A stretch of 64,000 nt of DNA from Paraburkholderia ultramafica (GCF_902859915.1 NZ_CADIKK010000015.1:62001-126000); one strand, 5' to 3'. Positions 31,578 through 42,017 are shown, counted from the first letter of the stretch. Notes: generated by a model not told the origin, from the sequence alone. Program-made: numbers and translations.

Positions 31578-34237
31578 ATGAACGAGGCGACAAACGCAAG
31601 ACTTCAAGGCGATGAAGCGGCCTGGTATGCGGTGACCGCGGAGGAAGCTGCAAAGCGGCTAGGCGTGAACGCGCAATCCGGCCTGGGTATTCCGGAAGCC
31701 ACTGAGCGACTTCAAAGATACGGTCCAAACCGCTTGCCTGAAGCCGGCAAGCAAAGCCTGTTGATGAAGTTTCTCGGCCAGTTCAACAACATCCTGGTGT
31801 ACGTCCTGCTAGGCGCCGGCTTCGTCAAGCTGATGCTCGGGTTGTGGATCGATGCGTCAATCATTCTCGGCGTTGTCGTTATCAATGCGTTGCTTGGTTT
31901 TGTCCAGGAAGGCAAAGCCGAGAAGGCACTGGATTCGATCCGCAACATGCTATCCGCCGAGGCGAGAACCCTGCGCGCCAGCGAAACCCGCATGATCGCA
32001 TCGGACCAGCTCGTGCCGGGCGACGTCGTCCTGCTGGAGTCGGGCGACAAGGTTCCTGCCGACCTTCGGTTGATTGACGTCAAGAACCTGCGCATGGAGG
32101 AAGCGGCGCTAACCGGCGAATCGGTACCGAGCGACAAATCCGTCACTCCCGTCGCGGCCAATGCGACGGTCGGGGATCGCCATAGCATGGCCTACTCGGG
32201 AACGCTCGTCGTATCCGGGCGTGGCACCGGGCTCGTCGTTGCGACAGGAAGCGAAACCGAGCTCGGGCGCATCAATCAGATGCTGGCCGCGGTCAGCTCG
32301 CTCGAAACGCCGCTGCTGCGCCAGATCAAGAAATTCGGCTACGCCATTACCGCCGTCATTTTCGTGATCGGCGCGCTGGTGTTTGCCTACGGCCGCTGGG
32401 TCGAGGGCTTGCCGTTCGTCGAAATCTTTCAGGCTGTGGTCGGCATTGCGGTATCGCTCATTCCGGAGAGCTTGCCTGCCATCATCACGATTACGCTCGC
32501 CATCGGCGTGCAGCGCATGGCGCAACGCAACGCGATCATCCGCCGGCTGCCAGCGGTGGAAACGCTGGGTTCCGTATCGCGGATCTGCTCGGACAAGACC
32601 GGCACCCTGACACTGATGGAAATGATGGTCGTGTCGGCCGTCACCGCCGAGACCACTTATCAGGTTGAGGGCGATGTCTATGCACCCGACGGGCGAGTTC
32701 TGCGGGACGGCGCACCAGCCAGGCAAGACCCGGTCCTCGACCTGATGGGGCGCTATACCCGTTCGCGACCAAGATCGGCCTCGAGCGGCAGGCACAGCAG
32801 ACGGCTTATCGACGCGTCGACGCGATTCCCTTCGAGTCCGAGCACCGCTTTATGGCGACGCTGAACGAAGCGGCGGACGGCGGCCAGTTTCTGCTCGTCA
32901 AGGGCGCGCCCGAAGTCATCCTCGAGCATTGCGACCGGCAACAGACGAAGGACGGCCCGCAGCCGATCGATCTTGCCCATTTCCTGAAGGCCTCGGACCA
33001 GCTTGCGGCGCAAGGCGAGCGCGTGCTGGCATTCGCATGGCTCGATCATCCGGGTCTGGCGGAAAGAAACCTGTCGCCTGCGGATCTTCCGAAGACGCTC
33101 GTTCTGCTGGGGCTGGTCGGTCTGCTCGATCCGCCGCGCAAGGAAGCGATCGAAGCGGTGAAGGAATGCCACGCTGGCGGTATCCGCGTCACGATGATCA
33201 CGGGCGACCACCGGATCACGGCTGCCGCGATTGCAAAGATGCTGGGCATCGGCGACGGCACGACGGCGCTGACTGGCGTCGAGATCGAGGCAATGGACAA
33301 CGCGACGCTGCAGGAGGCGGTCCGGAAGGTCGACGTATTCGCGCGCGCAAGCCCGGAACACAAACTTCGGCTCGTCAAGGCGATCCAGGCGAACAACCAG
33401 GTCGTGGCGATGACGGGTGACGGGGTGAACGATGCGCCGGCCCTCAAAAAGGCCGACATCGGTGTGGCAATGGGCATCAAGGGCACGGAGGTCACCAAGG
33501 AAGCCGCCGAAATGGTGCTCGCCGACGACAACTTCGCGTCGATCACCGCAGCTGTGCGCGAGGGGCGAACGGTCTACAACAACATCGAGAAAGCGATTCT
33601 CTTCATGTTGCCGACCAACGTCGCGCAGGCGCTCGTCATCATGGTGGCGATCCTGGTGGGCTTCACCATGCCGATCACGGCGCCTCAGGTGCTCTGGGTC
33701 AACATGGTGACGTCGGTCGCACTGGGTCTTGTGATTTCCTTCGAGCCGCACGAACTCGACGTCATGCGCCGTCCGCCTGGCGTGGCGGGTCGTCCCATCC
33801 TGACCAGGTTTGGAATCTGGCGGGTGATTTTCGTCGGTTTGAGTCTGCTGGCCCTGACGCTGTGGGCGTTCTTCTGGATGAAGGCGCAAGATGCGCCAGA
33901 CGAACTGGCGCGCACGGTTGCGGTGAACACGCTGACGATCGGGCAGATTTTCTATTTGCTCAATACCCGTTACCTGGTCGATTCATCGCTGTCGATCACC
34001 GCGCATCTCGGCAATCGATATCTGCCGATGGGGATCGGTGCAGTCGTCGTGCTCCAGCTTTTGTTTACCTATGCGTTGCCGCTTCAGGATCTGTTCGGCA
34101 CGATGGCCATTCCACTTCGAATCTGGCCATGGCTGTTCCTCGGCGGCTTCGTGTTCTTCCTCGTCGTCGAGGCCGAGAAATGGATCATCCGCAGGTGGCG
34201 TGCATCGAGGCCGGCGCCGGCGCTGGCGACGACGTGA
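31578..34237 (+). pseudogene. Cation-transporting P-type ATPase (P2 type), broken by an out-of-frame deletion
   Basis: The first part (31578 to about 32745) encodes the N-terminus with PGDVVLLESGDKVPADLRLI, AALTGESVPSDK, IPESLPAIITI and the phosphorylation site ICSDKTGTLTLMEM. The second part in another frame (from about 32748) resumes at GALYPFATKIGLE and continues with RVDAIPFESEHRFMATL, VKGAPEVI, MTGDGVNDAPALKKADIGVA and the C-terminal helices to 34237. The join falls where the N-domain should carry the G-D-P-T-E-x-A-L motif: only the last G-A-L remains. From family architecture some 30-40 codons are missing and the frame is shifted. The start has GGAG six bases upstream. The product would be non-functional unless the two halves are made separately. 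Confidence 0.82.
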
Positions 34238-34348
34238 CCGATGCCGCACGCAGCGGCGTGACGTGCAGGGCGGCAGACCGGAAGGATCGGCAGCCGCCCA
34301 GCGATGTTCCTTTTCGGGAATGTGCGACATGACAAAAGGCAAAGCAAG

Positions 34349-36040
34349 ATGACTCCTTCTCCTGCGGAAGTTGAGCTGGTCAAGCTGAATCTGGTTCAGA
34401 TGTTCGGGCTGCTAATCGGTGGCCTCGCGCTTTTCCTGCTTGGTCTTCAGTTCATGACGGGCGGCCTGAAGGCGATCGCCGGATCGAAACTGCAGGCGCT
34501 GCTGGGCATGCTGACCTCGAACCGGTTCCGCGGCGTGCTGGCCGGCGCGGTCGTTACCGCGCTGCTGAATTCATCGACCATCACCACAGTCCTGATGGTC
34601 GGGTTCGTGTCCGCCGGGTTGATGACGTTGGCCCAGTCGGTGCCGATGATCATGGGCGCGAACATCGGCTCGACGGTCACCGCGCAGATCATTGCGTTCG
34701 ACGTTTCGAAACTGACGCCGTTCATGCTGGCGCTGGGCTTTCTGCTGCATGCGTTCGGGCGGCGCGACCTGCTGCGGCAGTTGGGCAGCGTGATTCTCGG
34801 GCTCGGTCTGCTGTTTCTGGGCATCCAGATGATGGGCGACGCGACGCGTCCGCTGCGCACATTCCAGCCTTTCATCGACGCGATGCAGGACATGGAGAAC
34901 CCGCTGCTCGGCATCGTGGTGGGCGCCATCTTCACCGCCGTGGTTCAAAGCTCCGCGGCGACGCTGGCCATCGTGATCGCGCTGGGGGCGCAGGGCCTGA
35001 TGCCGCTCGAGGCCGGCATCGCGCTGATTCTGGGCGCCAACGTCGGCACGTGCGGAACGGCGCTGCTCGCCGGGATCGGAAAATCGGCCGAGGCGGTCCA
35101 GGTCGGCGTGGTGCATTTCATCTTCAATACGCTGGGCATCCTGTTCTGGGTGTTCTTCATCCCGCAGATGGCGGATCTGGTTCGGCATATTTCGCCGTCC
35201 TACCCAGAGCTACAAGGGGTGGCCAGACTGGCGGCCGAAACGCCACGCCAGGTCGCCAACACCCATACGATATTCAGCGTGGTCACCACGCTGGTCCTGA
35301 TCTGGTTCACCGGGCCGATCGCGCGGCTTGCCCAGCTCATCGTGCCGAAGCGGGCGCGGGAGGCTAAACGGGCAGGCGATCCGGTCTATCTGGACGAATC
35401 GTCGCTGACCGCGCCTTCGCTCGGGCTCGAGCGGGTACGGCTCGAGCTGACGCGGCTGGGTCAACTGGTTCTGGACGTCGTTCGTACCGGCTCGAACATG
35501 GTCTCTAGCGGAACGATCGAGGAGATCAACCTTCTGCTGGACCAGGACAAGGAAACCGGCCGGCTGGCGTCGGAGATTCTTCAGTATATCGGCCTGTTGT
35601 CGCAAATTGATCACTCGGAGGAGGACGGCCAGCAGATGGTCCGCTTCACGCGGATCGCGTCCAACCTGGAAAGCATCAGCGGCATTGTCGGGACCAATCT
35701 GGTGTCGGCCAGCCAGCAAAGACTGACGCACCAGATCGACCTCGCGCGCTTGCGCGATCCAGCGACGACGCAATTCGCGGATACCGTGATCCGGAATCTC
35801 GAACAGGCCATCGGAACGATCAGGGATCCCGCAGCGAGCGAAGCGGCTCAGGTCATCGGGGCGAAGGCCGAGATCGAAAAGATGGCGGCAGCGGCGCGCC
35901 AGGCCGTGCTTGCCAAACTGCAGCTGGCGGACAAAGCCGACGTGCTGAGTTTCCGGCTGGCGATGGACCTGATCGAACAGTGCAGGCAGATTGCGCAATT
36001 TGCGAGAGCGATAGCGAAGACAGCGAATGAATTCCGCTAG
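34349..36040 (+). CDS. Na+/phosphate cotransporter family protein with PhoU-like domain
   Basis: This protein of about 563 residues has a membrane part with two Na/Pi cotransporter repeats: VVTALLNSSTITTVLMVGF then MIMGANIGSTVTAQI, and AVVQSSAATLAIVIALGAQG then ILGANVGTCGTALLAG. About nine helices precede a cytoplasmic C-terminal region (about 380-560) of helical PhoU-like sequence. It is expected to import phosphate with Na+, or to export it, as seen for NptA/YjbB relatives. The start at 34349 was chosen because the family N-terminus begins shortly after it. It lies after the P-type ATPase and 23 bases before the PPK2 gene; phosphate transport next to polyphosphate metabolism makes sense. 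Confidence 0.87.
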   Translation: MTPSPAEVELVKLNLVQMFGLLIGGLALFLLGLQFMTGGLKAIAGSKLQALLGMLTSNRFRGVLAGAVVTALLNSSTITTVLMVGFVSAGLMTLAQSVPMIMGANIGSTVTAQIIAFDVSKLTPFMLALGFLLHAFGRRDLLRQLGSVILGLGLLFLGIQMMGDATRPLRTFQPFIDAMQDMENPLLGIVVGAIFTAVVQSSAATLAIVIALGAQGLMPLEAGIALILGANVGTCGTALLAGIGKSAEAVQVGVVHFIFNTLGILFWVFFIPQMADLVRHISPSYPELQGVARLAAETPRQVANTHTIFSVVTTLVLIWFTGPIARLAQLIVPKRAREAKRAGDPVYLDESSLTAPSLGLERVRLELTRLGQLVLDVVRTGSNMVSSGTIEEINLLLDQDKETGRLASEILQYIGLLSQIDHSEEDGQQMVRFTRIASNLESISGIVGTNLVSASQQRLTHQIDLARLRDPATTQFADTVIRNLEQAIGTIRDPAASEAAQVIGAKAEIEKMAAAARQAVLAKLQLADKADVLSFRLAMDLIEQCRQIAQFARAIAKTANEFR

Positions 36041-36063
36041 TACATTCAGTCGATGGTGACATC

Positions 36064-36897
36064 ATGGTCCAGGGAAAAGACAGGAAGGTCAGCCGACGCG
36101 AAAGGCCCCAGTCGGCGCAGAAGACGAAGCTCTCACGGCAGGACTATGAAGCGAAAATGGCCGAGCTCCATGTCGAGCTGGTGAAGCTGCAGTTCTGGGC
36201 GAAGCACACGGGAGCGCGGATCATCGTGATCTTCGAAGGGCGGGACGCCGCGGGCAAGGGCGGGGTGATCAAGCGGATCACGGAGCGTGTCAGCCCGCGC
36301 GTGTTCCGCGTCGTCGCGCTGCCGGCGCCGTCGGAACGGGAGCGCACGCAGATCTATTTTCAGCGCTACTTCGAGCATCTTCCCGCCGGCGGGGAGATCG
36401 TGATTTTCGACCGCAGCTGGTACAACCGCGCGGGAGTGGAGCGGGTCATGGGCTTCTGCACGGATGACCAGTATCATCGTTTTCTCAGACTCTGTCCGGC
36501 GTGGGAAAAGGACATCATCGATGCCGGCGTGACCCTGATCAAATACTGGTTCGAGGTCAGCAAGGAGGAACAGACGCGCCGGTTCCAGGAGCGCATTATC
36601 GACGGCCGCAAAACCTGGAAGCTGAGTCCTATGGATATGGAGTCGCACAGGCGCTGGTACGACTACTCGCGTGCGCGCGATGCGATGTTCGCGGCCACCG
36701 ACACGAGAATATCGCCGTGGTACGTTGTCGACGCCGACGACAAACAGCGCGCGCGATTGAACTGCATCGCGCATTTTCTGAGCCTCATCCCTTATGAGGA
36801 AACAGAGTGCCCCAAGATCGATCTTCCGCCGAGGCAAGAGGCCAAAGGGTACAGGGAGCCCGATTATCCGTATAACCGGGTTCCGGACAAGTACTGA
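36064..36897 (+). CDS. ppk2: Polyphosphate kinase 2 (PPK2) family protein
   Basis: This 277-residue protein has the PPK2 fold: Walker A in VIFEGRDAAGKGGVIKRITE (about 57-76), the lid and Walker B region in EIVIFDRSWYNRAGVERVMG (about 112-131), and WKLSPMDMESHRRWYDYSRA followed by WYVVDADDKQRAR. PPK2 enzymes phosphorylate nucleoside mono- or diphosphates from polyphosphate or run in reverse. The gene follows the Na/Pi transporter gene closely on the same strand, so phosphate uptake and polyphosphate use are probably co-regulated. The C-terminus DYPYNRVPDKY is typical of the subgroup. Whether it is class I (GDP/ADP) or another class cannot be decided here. Confidence 0.92.
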   Translation: MVQGKDRKVSRRERPQSAQKTKLSRQDYEAKMAELHVELVKLQFWAKHTGARIIVIFEGRDAAGKGGVIKRITERVSPRVFRVVALPAPSERERTQIYFQRYFEHLPAGGEIVIFDRSWYNRAGVERVMGFCTDDQYHRFLRLCPAWEKDIIDAGVTLIKYWFEVSKEEQTRRFQERIIDGRKTWKLSPMDMESHRRWYDYSRARDAMFAATDTRISPWYVVDADDKQRARLNCIAHFLSLIPYEETECPKIDLPPRQEAKGYREPDYPYNRVPDKY

Positions 36898-37005
36898 ACG
36901 GCTATGATGTCCTGTCCGGGAACCGGATGCGGGAGATTTGCAAGTTCGGTCTTCTGACTCAGGTATGCTGGGGGCTTTGGGACAGATTCCGTTCGAGGGG
37001 AGAAC

Positions 37006-37770
37006 ATGCGGCGCGTCGTATTCAATCAGAAAGGTGGCGTGGGTAAATCGACCATTGTCTGCAATCTGGCGGCCATCAGCGCTAGCGAAGGTCTGCGCAC
37101 GCTGGTTATCGATCTGGATGCCCAGGCGAATTCAAGTCAATACCTGCTCGGCGCGCAGGCCAGCGAGGTCCATCCCACCGTCGCCGGCTTCTTTGAAACC
37201 GCGTTGACGTTCAGCTTCAGGCCCGTGGAAGTCACTTCTTTCATTCATCCGACGCCGTTCGAGAACCTGGACGTCATGCCCGCTCATCCGGACCTGGACA
37301 CGCTGCACGGCAAACTGGAATCGCGCTACAAGATCTACAAGTTGCGTGACGCGCTCAACGAACTCGACATGTATCACGCGATTTATATCGACACGCCGCC
37401 AGCGTTGAATTTCTACACCCGCTCCGCGCTGATCGCCGTCGAGCGTTGTCTGATCCCGTTCGACTGTGATGATTTTTCCCGTCGCGCACTTTACACGTTG
37501 CTGGAAAACGTGAAGGAGATCCAGCAGGATCACAACGTCGCGCTGGAAGTGGAGGGGATTGTGATCAACCAGTTTCAGCCGCGTGCGAGCCTGCCTCAGA
37601 AACTGGTCGACGAACTCGTCAGTGAGGGCTTGCCGGTGCTGGCTTCGCGGCTGTCTTCGTCCGTGAAGATCCGCGAATCGCATCAGCAGGCGACCCCGGT
37701 CATTCACCTCGATCCGGGACATAAACTTTCGCAGGAGTACCGGGCGTTGCATCGGGAACTGGTGGGATAG
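37006..37770 (+). CDS. ParA/MinD-family ATPase
   Basis: This 254-residue protein opens with the deviant Walker A NQKGGVGKSTIVCNLAAIS (signature Lys at residues 10 and 15), followed by VIDLDAQANSSQYLLG and the Walker B-like YIDTPPALNFYTRSALIA. VIPFDCDDFSRRALYTLLE corresponds to the family's late strand and helix. No HTH is present. ParA-type ATPases position DNA, protein clusters or replicons; without a ParB gene next to it this is probably an orphan with a role in protein or surface-structure positioning. It is a single gene, convergent with the TPR-glycosyltransferase gene. Confidence 0.88.
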   Translation: MRRVVFNQKGGVGKSTIVCNLAAISASEGLRTLVIDLDAQANSSQYLLGAQASEVHPTVAGFFETALTFSFRPVEVTSFIHPTPFENLDVMPAHPDLDTLHGKLESRYKIYKLRDALNELDMYHAIYIDTPPALNFYTRSALIAVERCLIPFDCDDFSRRALYTLLENVKEIQQDHNVALEVEGIVINQFQPRASLPQKLVDELVSEGLPVLASRLSSSVKIRESHQQATPVIHLDPGHKLSQEYRALHRELVG

Positions 37771-37829
37771 CGGGGAATTGCCAGGCGGCCCGGATCCTGA
37801 ATGGGCGCTCGCCGTACGTAGGGCGCCGT

Positions 37830-39398
37830 TCAGGCGCCTCGCAAAGCGTCGAGCTCTGCGCGAAGCGCAGCCACTACGCCCGTCCAGTCACCTCGCGTCG
37901 TTTGTCGAAACAAGCGTGCCTGTGCATACCAGGGACTATCGCTTCTGTCGAGTTGCCATCGCCAGTCCGGCATGAACGGCAAAGCGATCCATACGGGCTT
38001 TCCGAGCGCCCCCGCCAGATGCGCTACAGCCGTGTCGACGCTGATGACGAGGTCGAGGCGAGCAATCAGCGCCGCCGTCTCGGCGAACGTAGTGAGCCGC
38101 GCGGACACATCGCGCAGCACCGCGCGTTGTTCAAGCTGCGCGAGGCACGCACGATCGCTGTCGCGTACATCCTGTTGCAGCGCGAGGAAGTCCGCGTCGG
38201 CATCTAATAGCGGCTTCAGTTGCTCGAGTGAGATAGACCGGTTGCCGTCATTCACATGCGTCCGGCTGCCCGACCATACGATCCCGACTCTCGGCCGTCG
38301 CGCAGAGCCTGCAAACAAATCGTCCCATTGACGCACCAGCGCGTCGTCTGCGTGAACATAGGGACCGGTCACCGCGAGATCGGATGCACGAACCTTGAGC
38401 GCAAACGGGAGACTCAGGGTCGGAATGTGATAATCGAAATGCGGCACTTGTCCTGTCTCGCCGATGACTTCGGCCGCACCCGGATAGTTCTTGAGAAGCG
38501 GCAGCAGTGCATCCTGAACCCGCAACACGACGCGAGCTCCAGCAGCACTGAGTCGATCCACGAAGCGTACGAATTGCAGCGTGTCGCCGAACCCCTGCTC
38601 GTGATGAACGAGTATTGTCCTGTCACTTGTCGGTTGGGTGCCGGTCCATAAGGTGCTCTGCGGAAAACCGTGGCTACCGGTGCCATCGAGCCAGCGCCAT
38701 TCGTATTCGCGCCAGCCGTGTTCGAATTCGCCAAGCAGCAAATTCGTCTGAGCCCGATTGGTGCGGGCGCCGACGTCGTTCGGATCGAGCGAAAGCGCCT
38801 TCTTGAATTGAAGCAACGCCTCGTCAAAGCGTCGCAGATCTCGCAACGCGACACCAAGATTGACGTATGCGCGCACGAAACGCGGCTTGAGCGCGATCGC
38901 CCGCCGGTAGGCGTCCAGTTCGTCCTCATAGCGCTCCAACTTACCGAGCAGCGAGCCGCGGTTGTAGTGCGCTTCGGCTGACTGTGGCTGGATTTTGCAC
39001 AGATGCACCAGGATTTCGAGTGCACGCTGCGGTTCGCCAAGCTGTATCAGCGACATTGCGACGCCGTGCAATGAAGCGGCATGGTTCGGAAACTGGGCCA
39101 GGCAGCGTTCGAAAAGCGCTATCGCGTCAGCGTGACGCTGCGCCAACTGACACATCTGCGCGGCGAAATTGAGTTGGTCCACCGACATCGACATGTGCGC
39201 CGATGCCTGTATCAGATAGTCCGCTGCGCGTGCATGATCGCCCTGTCTGGCGGCGATGTAGCCGAGGCCCGCAAGCGCTTCACTGTGGTCGGGGACGCTT
39301 GCCAGAATAACGTGCAGCAGATGTGCGGCATCGTCGAATTGACCGGCCACGAGGTTCTTTTGCGCGGCGGCGAGAGCGTGTTCAATGTCGTGATTCAT
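37830..39398 (-). CDS. TPR-repeat protein with glycosyltransferase-like C-terminal domain
   Basis: The protein of about 522 residues begins with roughly 280 residues of tetratricopeptide repeats (for example AHYNRGSLLGKLERYEDELD, AYVNLGVALRDLRRFDEALL and TNLLLGEFEHGWREYEWRWL). The C-terminal 240 residues resemble a GT-B, glycosyltransferase family 9-like domain: TILVHHEQGFGDTLQFVRFV, GIVWSGSRTHVNDGNRSISL and LVISVDTAVAHLAGALGKPV (the family's D-T-A-x-A-H-L-A-G motif) followed by WRWQLDRSDSPWY. Such proteins are common in Burkholderia and may glycosylate proteins or surface glycans. I chose ATG 39398 because the preceding 18 codons lack similarity. No partner genes adjoin. Confidence 0.85.
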   Translation of the reverse strand: MNHDIEHALAAAQKNLVAGQFDDAAHLLHVILASVPDHSEALAGLGYIAARQGDHARAADYLIQASAHMSMSVDQLNFAAQMCQLAQRHADAIALFERCLAQFPNHAASLHGVAMSLIQLGEPQRALEILVHLCKIQPQSAEAHYNRGSLLGKLERYEDELDAYRRAIALKPRFVRAYVNLGVALRDLRRFDEALLQFKKALSLDPNDVGARTNRAQTNLLLGEFEHGWREYEWRWLDGTGSHGFPQSTLWTGTQPTSDRTILVHHEQGFGDTLQFVRFVDRLSAAGARVVLRVQDALLPLLKNYPGAAEVIGETGQVPHFDYHIPTLSLPFALKVRASDLAVTGPYVHADDALVRQWDDLFAGSARRPRVGIVWSGSRTHVNDGNRSISLEQLKPLLDADADFLALQQDVRDSDRACLAQLEQRAVLRDVSARLTTFAETAALIARLDLVISVDTAVAHLAGALGKPVWIALPFMPDWRWQLDRSDSPWYAQARLFRQTTRGDWTGVVAALRAELDALRGA

Positions 39399-39499
39399 GG
39401 CGATGTAGGGCGGTGCAAACTGCGATCTGTCGACGGGGTGGAAATGCCTCATTGTACGGGGGCGCGTAATGCGGGCCTCCAGATCGAAACCCGTTCGCG

Positions 39500-40219
39500 T
39501 CAGCCGCCCGAGAGAATGGCTTCCGCTATTTCATAGCGCTCGTCGCCGATGGAGATCAGATTAACGTCGGCGTTTTTCCTGGCGATGATCTTCCCCGGCA
39601 TTGGCCGATCGGTTGCTCTCGTCGCCGTGCCGACGACTGTGCCATCGGCGCCGAAGAAGATCGTCCGGGTACCGCCTCCGGGCCAGTAGACCGTGACAAT
39701 CGCCGTGCGATCGCTGTTACGCACGACGCCGAATCTGCACATGCTGGTGGACTGTCCCGCACGACGCGCGCATGGCAGCGTCCCCGTCGCGCTGAAAGCC
39801 GTTCCCTTCACCTGTGCGTGCCTGCTCTTGTGGCCGGGCGCAGCACTACCCATCGTCCCTTCCGTTGGAATCGAAATCAGCGTAACGCCATCCGCTTCGC
39901 CGACCACATGCCCGCGCCGGTCGTGAAGAATTGCACGCACACTGGCGCTATCGTCACCGCCAGGACAACCGACCAGCGTCGCCATATGGTCGAGGTAGGC
40001 GGAAGTCGCGGGCGACTCGCCGAGTCGGCGGCACGCATCTCCCGCGTTGGGATAGCCGTTGCCGAAGGGCGCAAGCGATGCGGGCCAGGCGAAAGGCTCA
40101 GGCGCGTCTGCAGCGCTTGCCAGATTATTCGCCGAGCCGGCCGCGACGAACGCAACCGCAGCGAACGAGACTGCTGCGAACGTTGCGGTCGAACGGAAAG
40201 TTTTGCTGGCGTTCCCCAT
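39500..40219 (-). CDS. Secreted hypothetical protein
   Basis: This 239-residue protein has a long signal peptide (about 1-38, rich in Ala and Val, ending LASAADA). The mature part has a Cys-containing segment (GDACRRLGESPATSAYLDHM, LVGCPGG), a strand region RAILHDRRGHVVGEADGVTL, and a further Cys pair (LPCARRAGQSTSMCRFGVVR) followed by TVYWPGGGTRTIFFGADGTV and VNLISIGDERYEIAEAIL. The pattern suggests a periplasmic beta-rich protein with disulfides. I cannot assign a family. The start at 40219 is backed by AAGGAGG upstream. Confidence 0.72.
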   Translation of the reverse strand: MGNASKTFRSTATFAAVSFAAVAFVAAGSANNLASAADAPEPFAWPASLAPFGNGYPNAGDACRRLGESPATSAYLDHMATLVGCPGGDDSASVRAILHDRRGHVVGEADGVTLISIPTEGTMGSAAPGHKSRHAQVKGTAFSATGTLPCARRAGQSTSMCRFGVVRNSDRTAIVTVYWPGGGTRTIFFGADGTVVGTATRATDRPMPGKIIARKNADVNLISIGDERYEIAEAILSGG

Positions 40220-40389
40220 CGGACTTCCTCCTTGCGTCGCTCCCGGCATGCAATATCAGCGCCGAGCGGCCCGATGCAGCCCCCGACACGTAGACTCACA
40301 TTGGGCCAACTGCCAGCCGCGCTCAGACCGCATCCCCTAACCACGAGACCCCGCCCAGCCAACTCCCTCTGTCGGAGCCGTCACAAACC

Positions 40390-41031
40390 CTACGCGTCGG
40401 CCAAAACCTGCTCGATGACCTTCACGAACTCTTCCACAGGTTGCCCGCCCGTCACCAGATACCGGCGGTTAAAGATAATGGCCGGCACCGACTGAATGCC
40501 CATCTGCTGGTTATTCTGTTCTTCCGCGCGAACCTCATCGCCATAGGCTCCGCTCGTCAGTACGTCGCGCGCCTCGGCGGCGTCGAGTCCCACGGATTGC
40601 GCCGCTTCGACCAGCACGTCCTGATTGCTCGGGTCTTTGCCCGCGGAATGATAGGCCTGTAGCAGCGCCAGCTTGAGCGGCAACTGGCTGCCTTTGATAC
40701 CGGCCCAATGCAGCAGGCGGTGCGCATCGAAGGTGTTATAGACGCGCGTACGCGGGCCGAAGGCAAAGCCGACGCTCGCGCCGCGCTCGCGGATCATGGC
40801 TTGCGTTTCTGCGATCTGCGCCGGTGTGCGCCCGTACTTTTTGCCGAGATAGTCGACAATGGCCTCGCCGTCGGGCCCCATCCGCGGATTCAGCTCGAAC
40901 GGGTGCACGGCTATCTGAGCGTCGACGCTGTCGCCAAGACGTGTTAGCGCAAGTTGAAGCGAGGATAGGCCGATCGCACACCATGGGCATGCGATATCGG
41001 AGACAAAATCGATGGTGAGTGGTTGTTTCAT
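40390..41031 (-). CDS. DsbA-family oxidoreductase (FrnE-like)
   Basis: This 213-residue protein has the FrnE/2-hydroxychromene-2-carboxylate isomerase type of thioredoxin fold: IDFVSDIACPWCAIGLSSLQ carries the C-P-W-C motif (about residues 15-18), then HPFELNPRMGPDGE, the inserted helical domain (NTFDAHRLLHWAGIKGSQLP) and the C-terminal thioredoxin part with GIQSVPAIIFNRRYLVTGGQ (cis-Pro) and EEFVKVIEQVL. It lacks a signal peptide, so it acts in the cytoplasm, probably in thiol-disulfide exchange or oxidative stress. ATG 41031 is chosen; upstream codons do not fit the family. Confidence 0.88.
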   Translation of the reverse strand: MKQPLTIDFVSDIACPWCAIGLSSLQLALTRLGDSVDAQIAVHPFELNPRMGPDGEAIVDYLGKKYGRTPAQIAETQAMIRERGASVGFAFGPRTRVYNTFDAHRLLHWAGIKGSQLPLKLALLQAYHSAGKDPSNQDVLVEAAQSVGLDAAEARDVLTSGAYGDEVRAEEQNNQQMGIQSVPAIIFNRRYLVTGGQPVEEFVKVIEQVLADA

Positions 41032-41267
41032 TGCGGTCCTTACTGGAATGACGCGTTGCGCGGCCGGCATGGCGCAAGCGCAACAGAGGCAGACAGCGTA
41101 GCCTGAATTGCGAGGTCTTGCAGGACCGCGTGCTGATCGCAGCACATGCGCCAGCGCTGCCGAATTTGACCGCAAGACCCGGAGTGTTTTCTTTTTACCG
41201 CACCTTTACACTGACTCGACCAACCCAATTTCATGGAACGGGCTATTAGTACAGCCGCGAATCAAGT

Positions 41268-42017
41268 ATGAACTCACGTAACGCGCAAGCCTCCGCCATT
41301 GCATCCGCAGAAACGATCACGCAAAGGATCAGCGCACTCGACTGGCGCAGCATCGAACGGGATCTCGACCTGTACGGATGCGCCGCCGTGCCCGGACTCG
41401 TGACGGCGCGGGAATGCGACGCGCTGGCGGCCCTCTATTCACGCGACGATCTCTATCGAAGCCGGGTTGTCATGGCCCGTCATGGCTTTGGCCGTGGCGA
41501 ATACAAGTACTTCGACTATCCGTTGCCGGACATGATCGGCGAGCTGCGCACGGCGATCTATCCGCACCTGGTGTCGGTGGCAAACCGGTGGAATCAGGTC
41601 ATGCAGATCGGCGTGCGCTATCCGGCGAAGCACGCGGATTTCATTCGGCGTTGCCATGACGCCGGCCAGCTCCGCCCGACGCCGTTGATCCTGCAGTACG
41701 GCGAGGGCGACTACAACTGCCTTCACCAGGACCTTTACGGCGAACATGTCTTTCCGCTTCAGGTCGCCATTCTGCTGTCGGAGCCGGGGCGGGATTTTAC
41801 CGGCGGCGAGTTCGTCATGACGGAGCAGCGTCCGCGTATGCAGTCACGTGCGGAAGTGGTGCGGCTGGCGAAGGGTGATGCGGTGATTTTCACGGTGAAC
41901 AGCCGGCCAGTCCAGGGGACGCGGGGTCCGTATCGCGTCAATCTGCGTCATGGCGTTAGCCGGTTGCGCTCGGGTCGTCGGCATACGGTGGGCGTCATCT
42001 TTCATGACGCGCTGTGA
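41268..42017 (+). CDS. 2-oxoglutarate/Fe(II)-dependent oxygenase family protein
   Basis: This 249-residue protein has the double-stranded beta-helix oxygenase features: LYGCAAVPGLVTARECDALA near the N-terminus, then YNCLHQDLYGEHVFPLQVAI with the His-x-Asp iron ligands (about 147-149), FTGGEFVMTEQRPRMQSRAE, and a C-terminal RVNLRHGVSRLRSGRRHTVG with the distal His and the Arg that holds 2-oxoglutarate. The layout resembles prolyl-4-hydroxylase-like or AlkB-adjacent bacterial oxygenases; the substrate is unknown and could be a protein or a nucleic acid. It is transcribed alone, divergent from the DsbA-family gene by 236 bases. Confidence 0.82.
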   Translation: MNSRNAQASAIASAETITQRISALDWRSIERDLDLYGCAAVPGLVTARECDALAALYSRDDLYRSRVVMARHGFGRGEYKYFDYPLPDMIGELRTAIYPHLVSVANRWNQVMQIGVRYPAKHADFIRRCHDAGQLRPTPLILQYGEGDYNCLHQDLYGEHVFPLQVAILLSEPGRDFTGGEFVMTEQRPRMQSRAEVVRLAKGDAVIFTVNSRPVQGTRGPYRVNLRHGVSRLRSGRRHTVGVIFHDAL

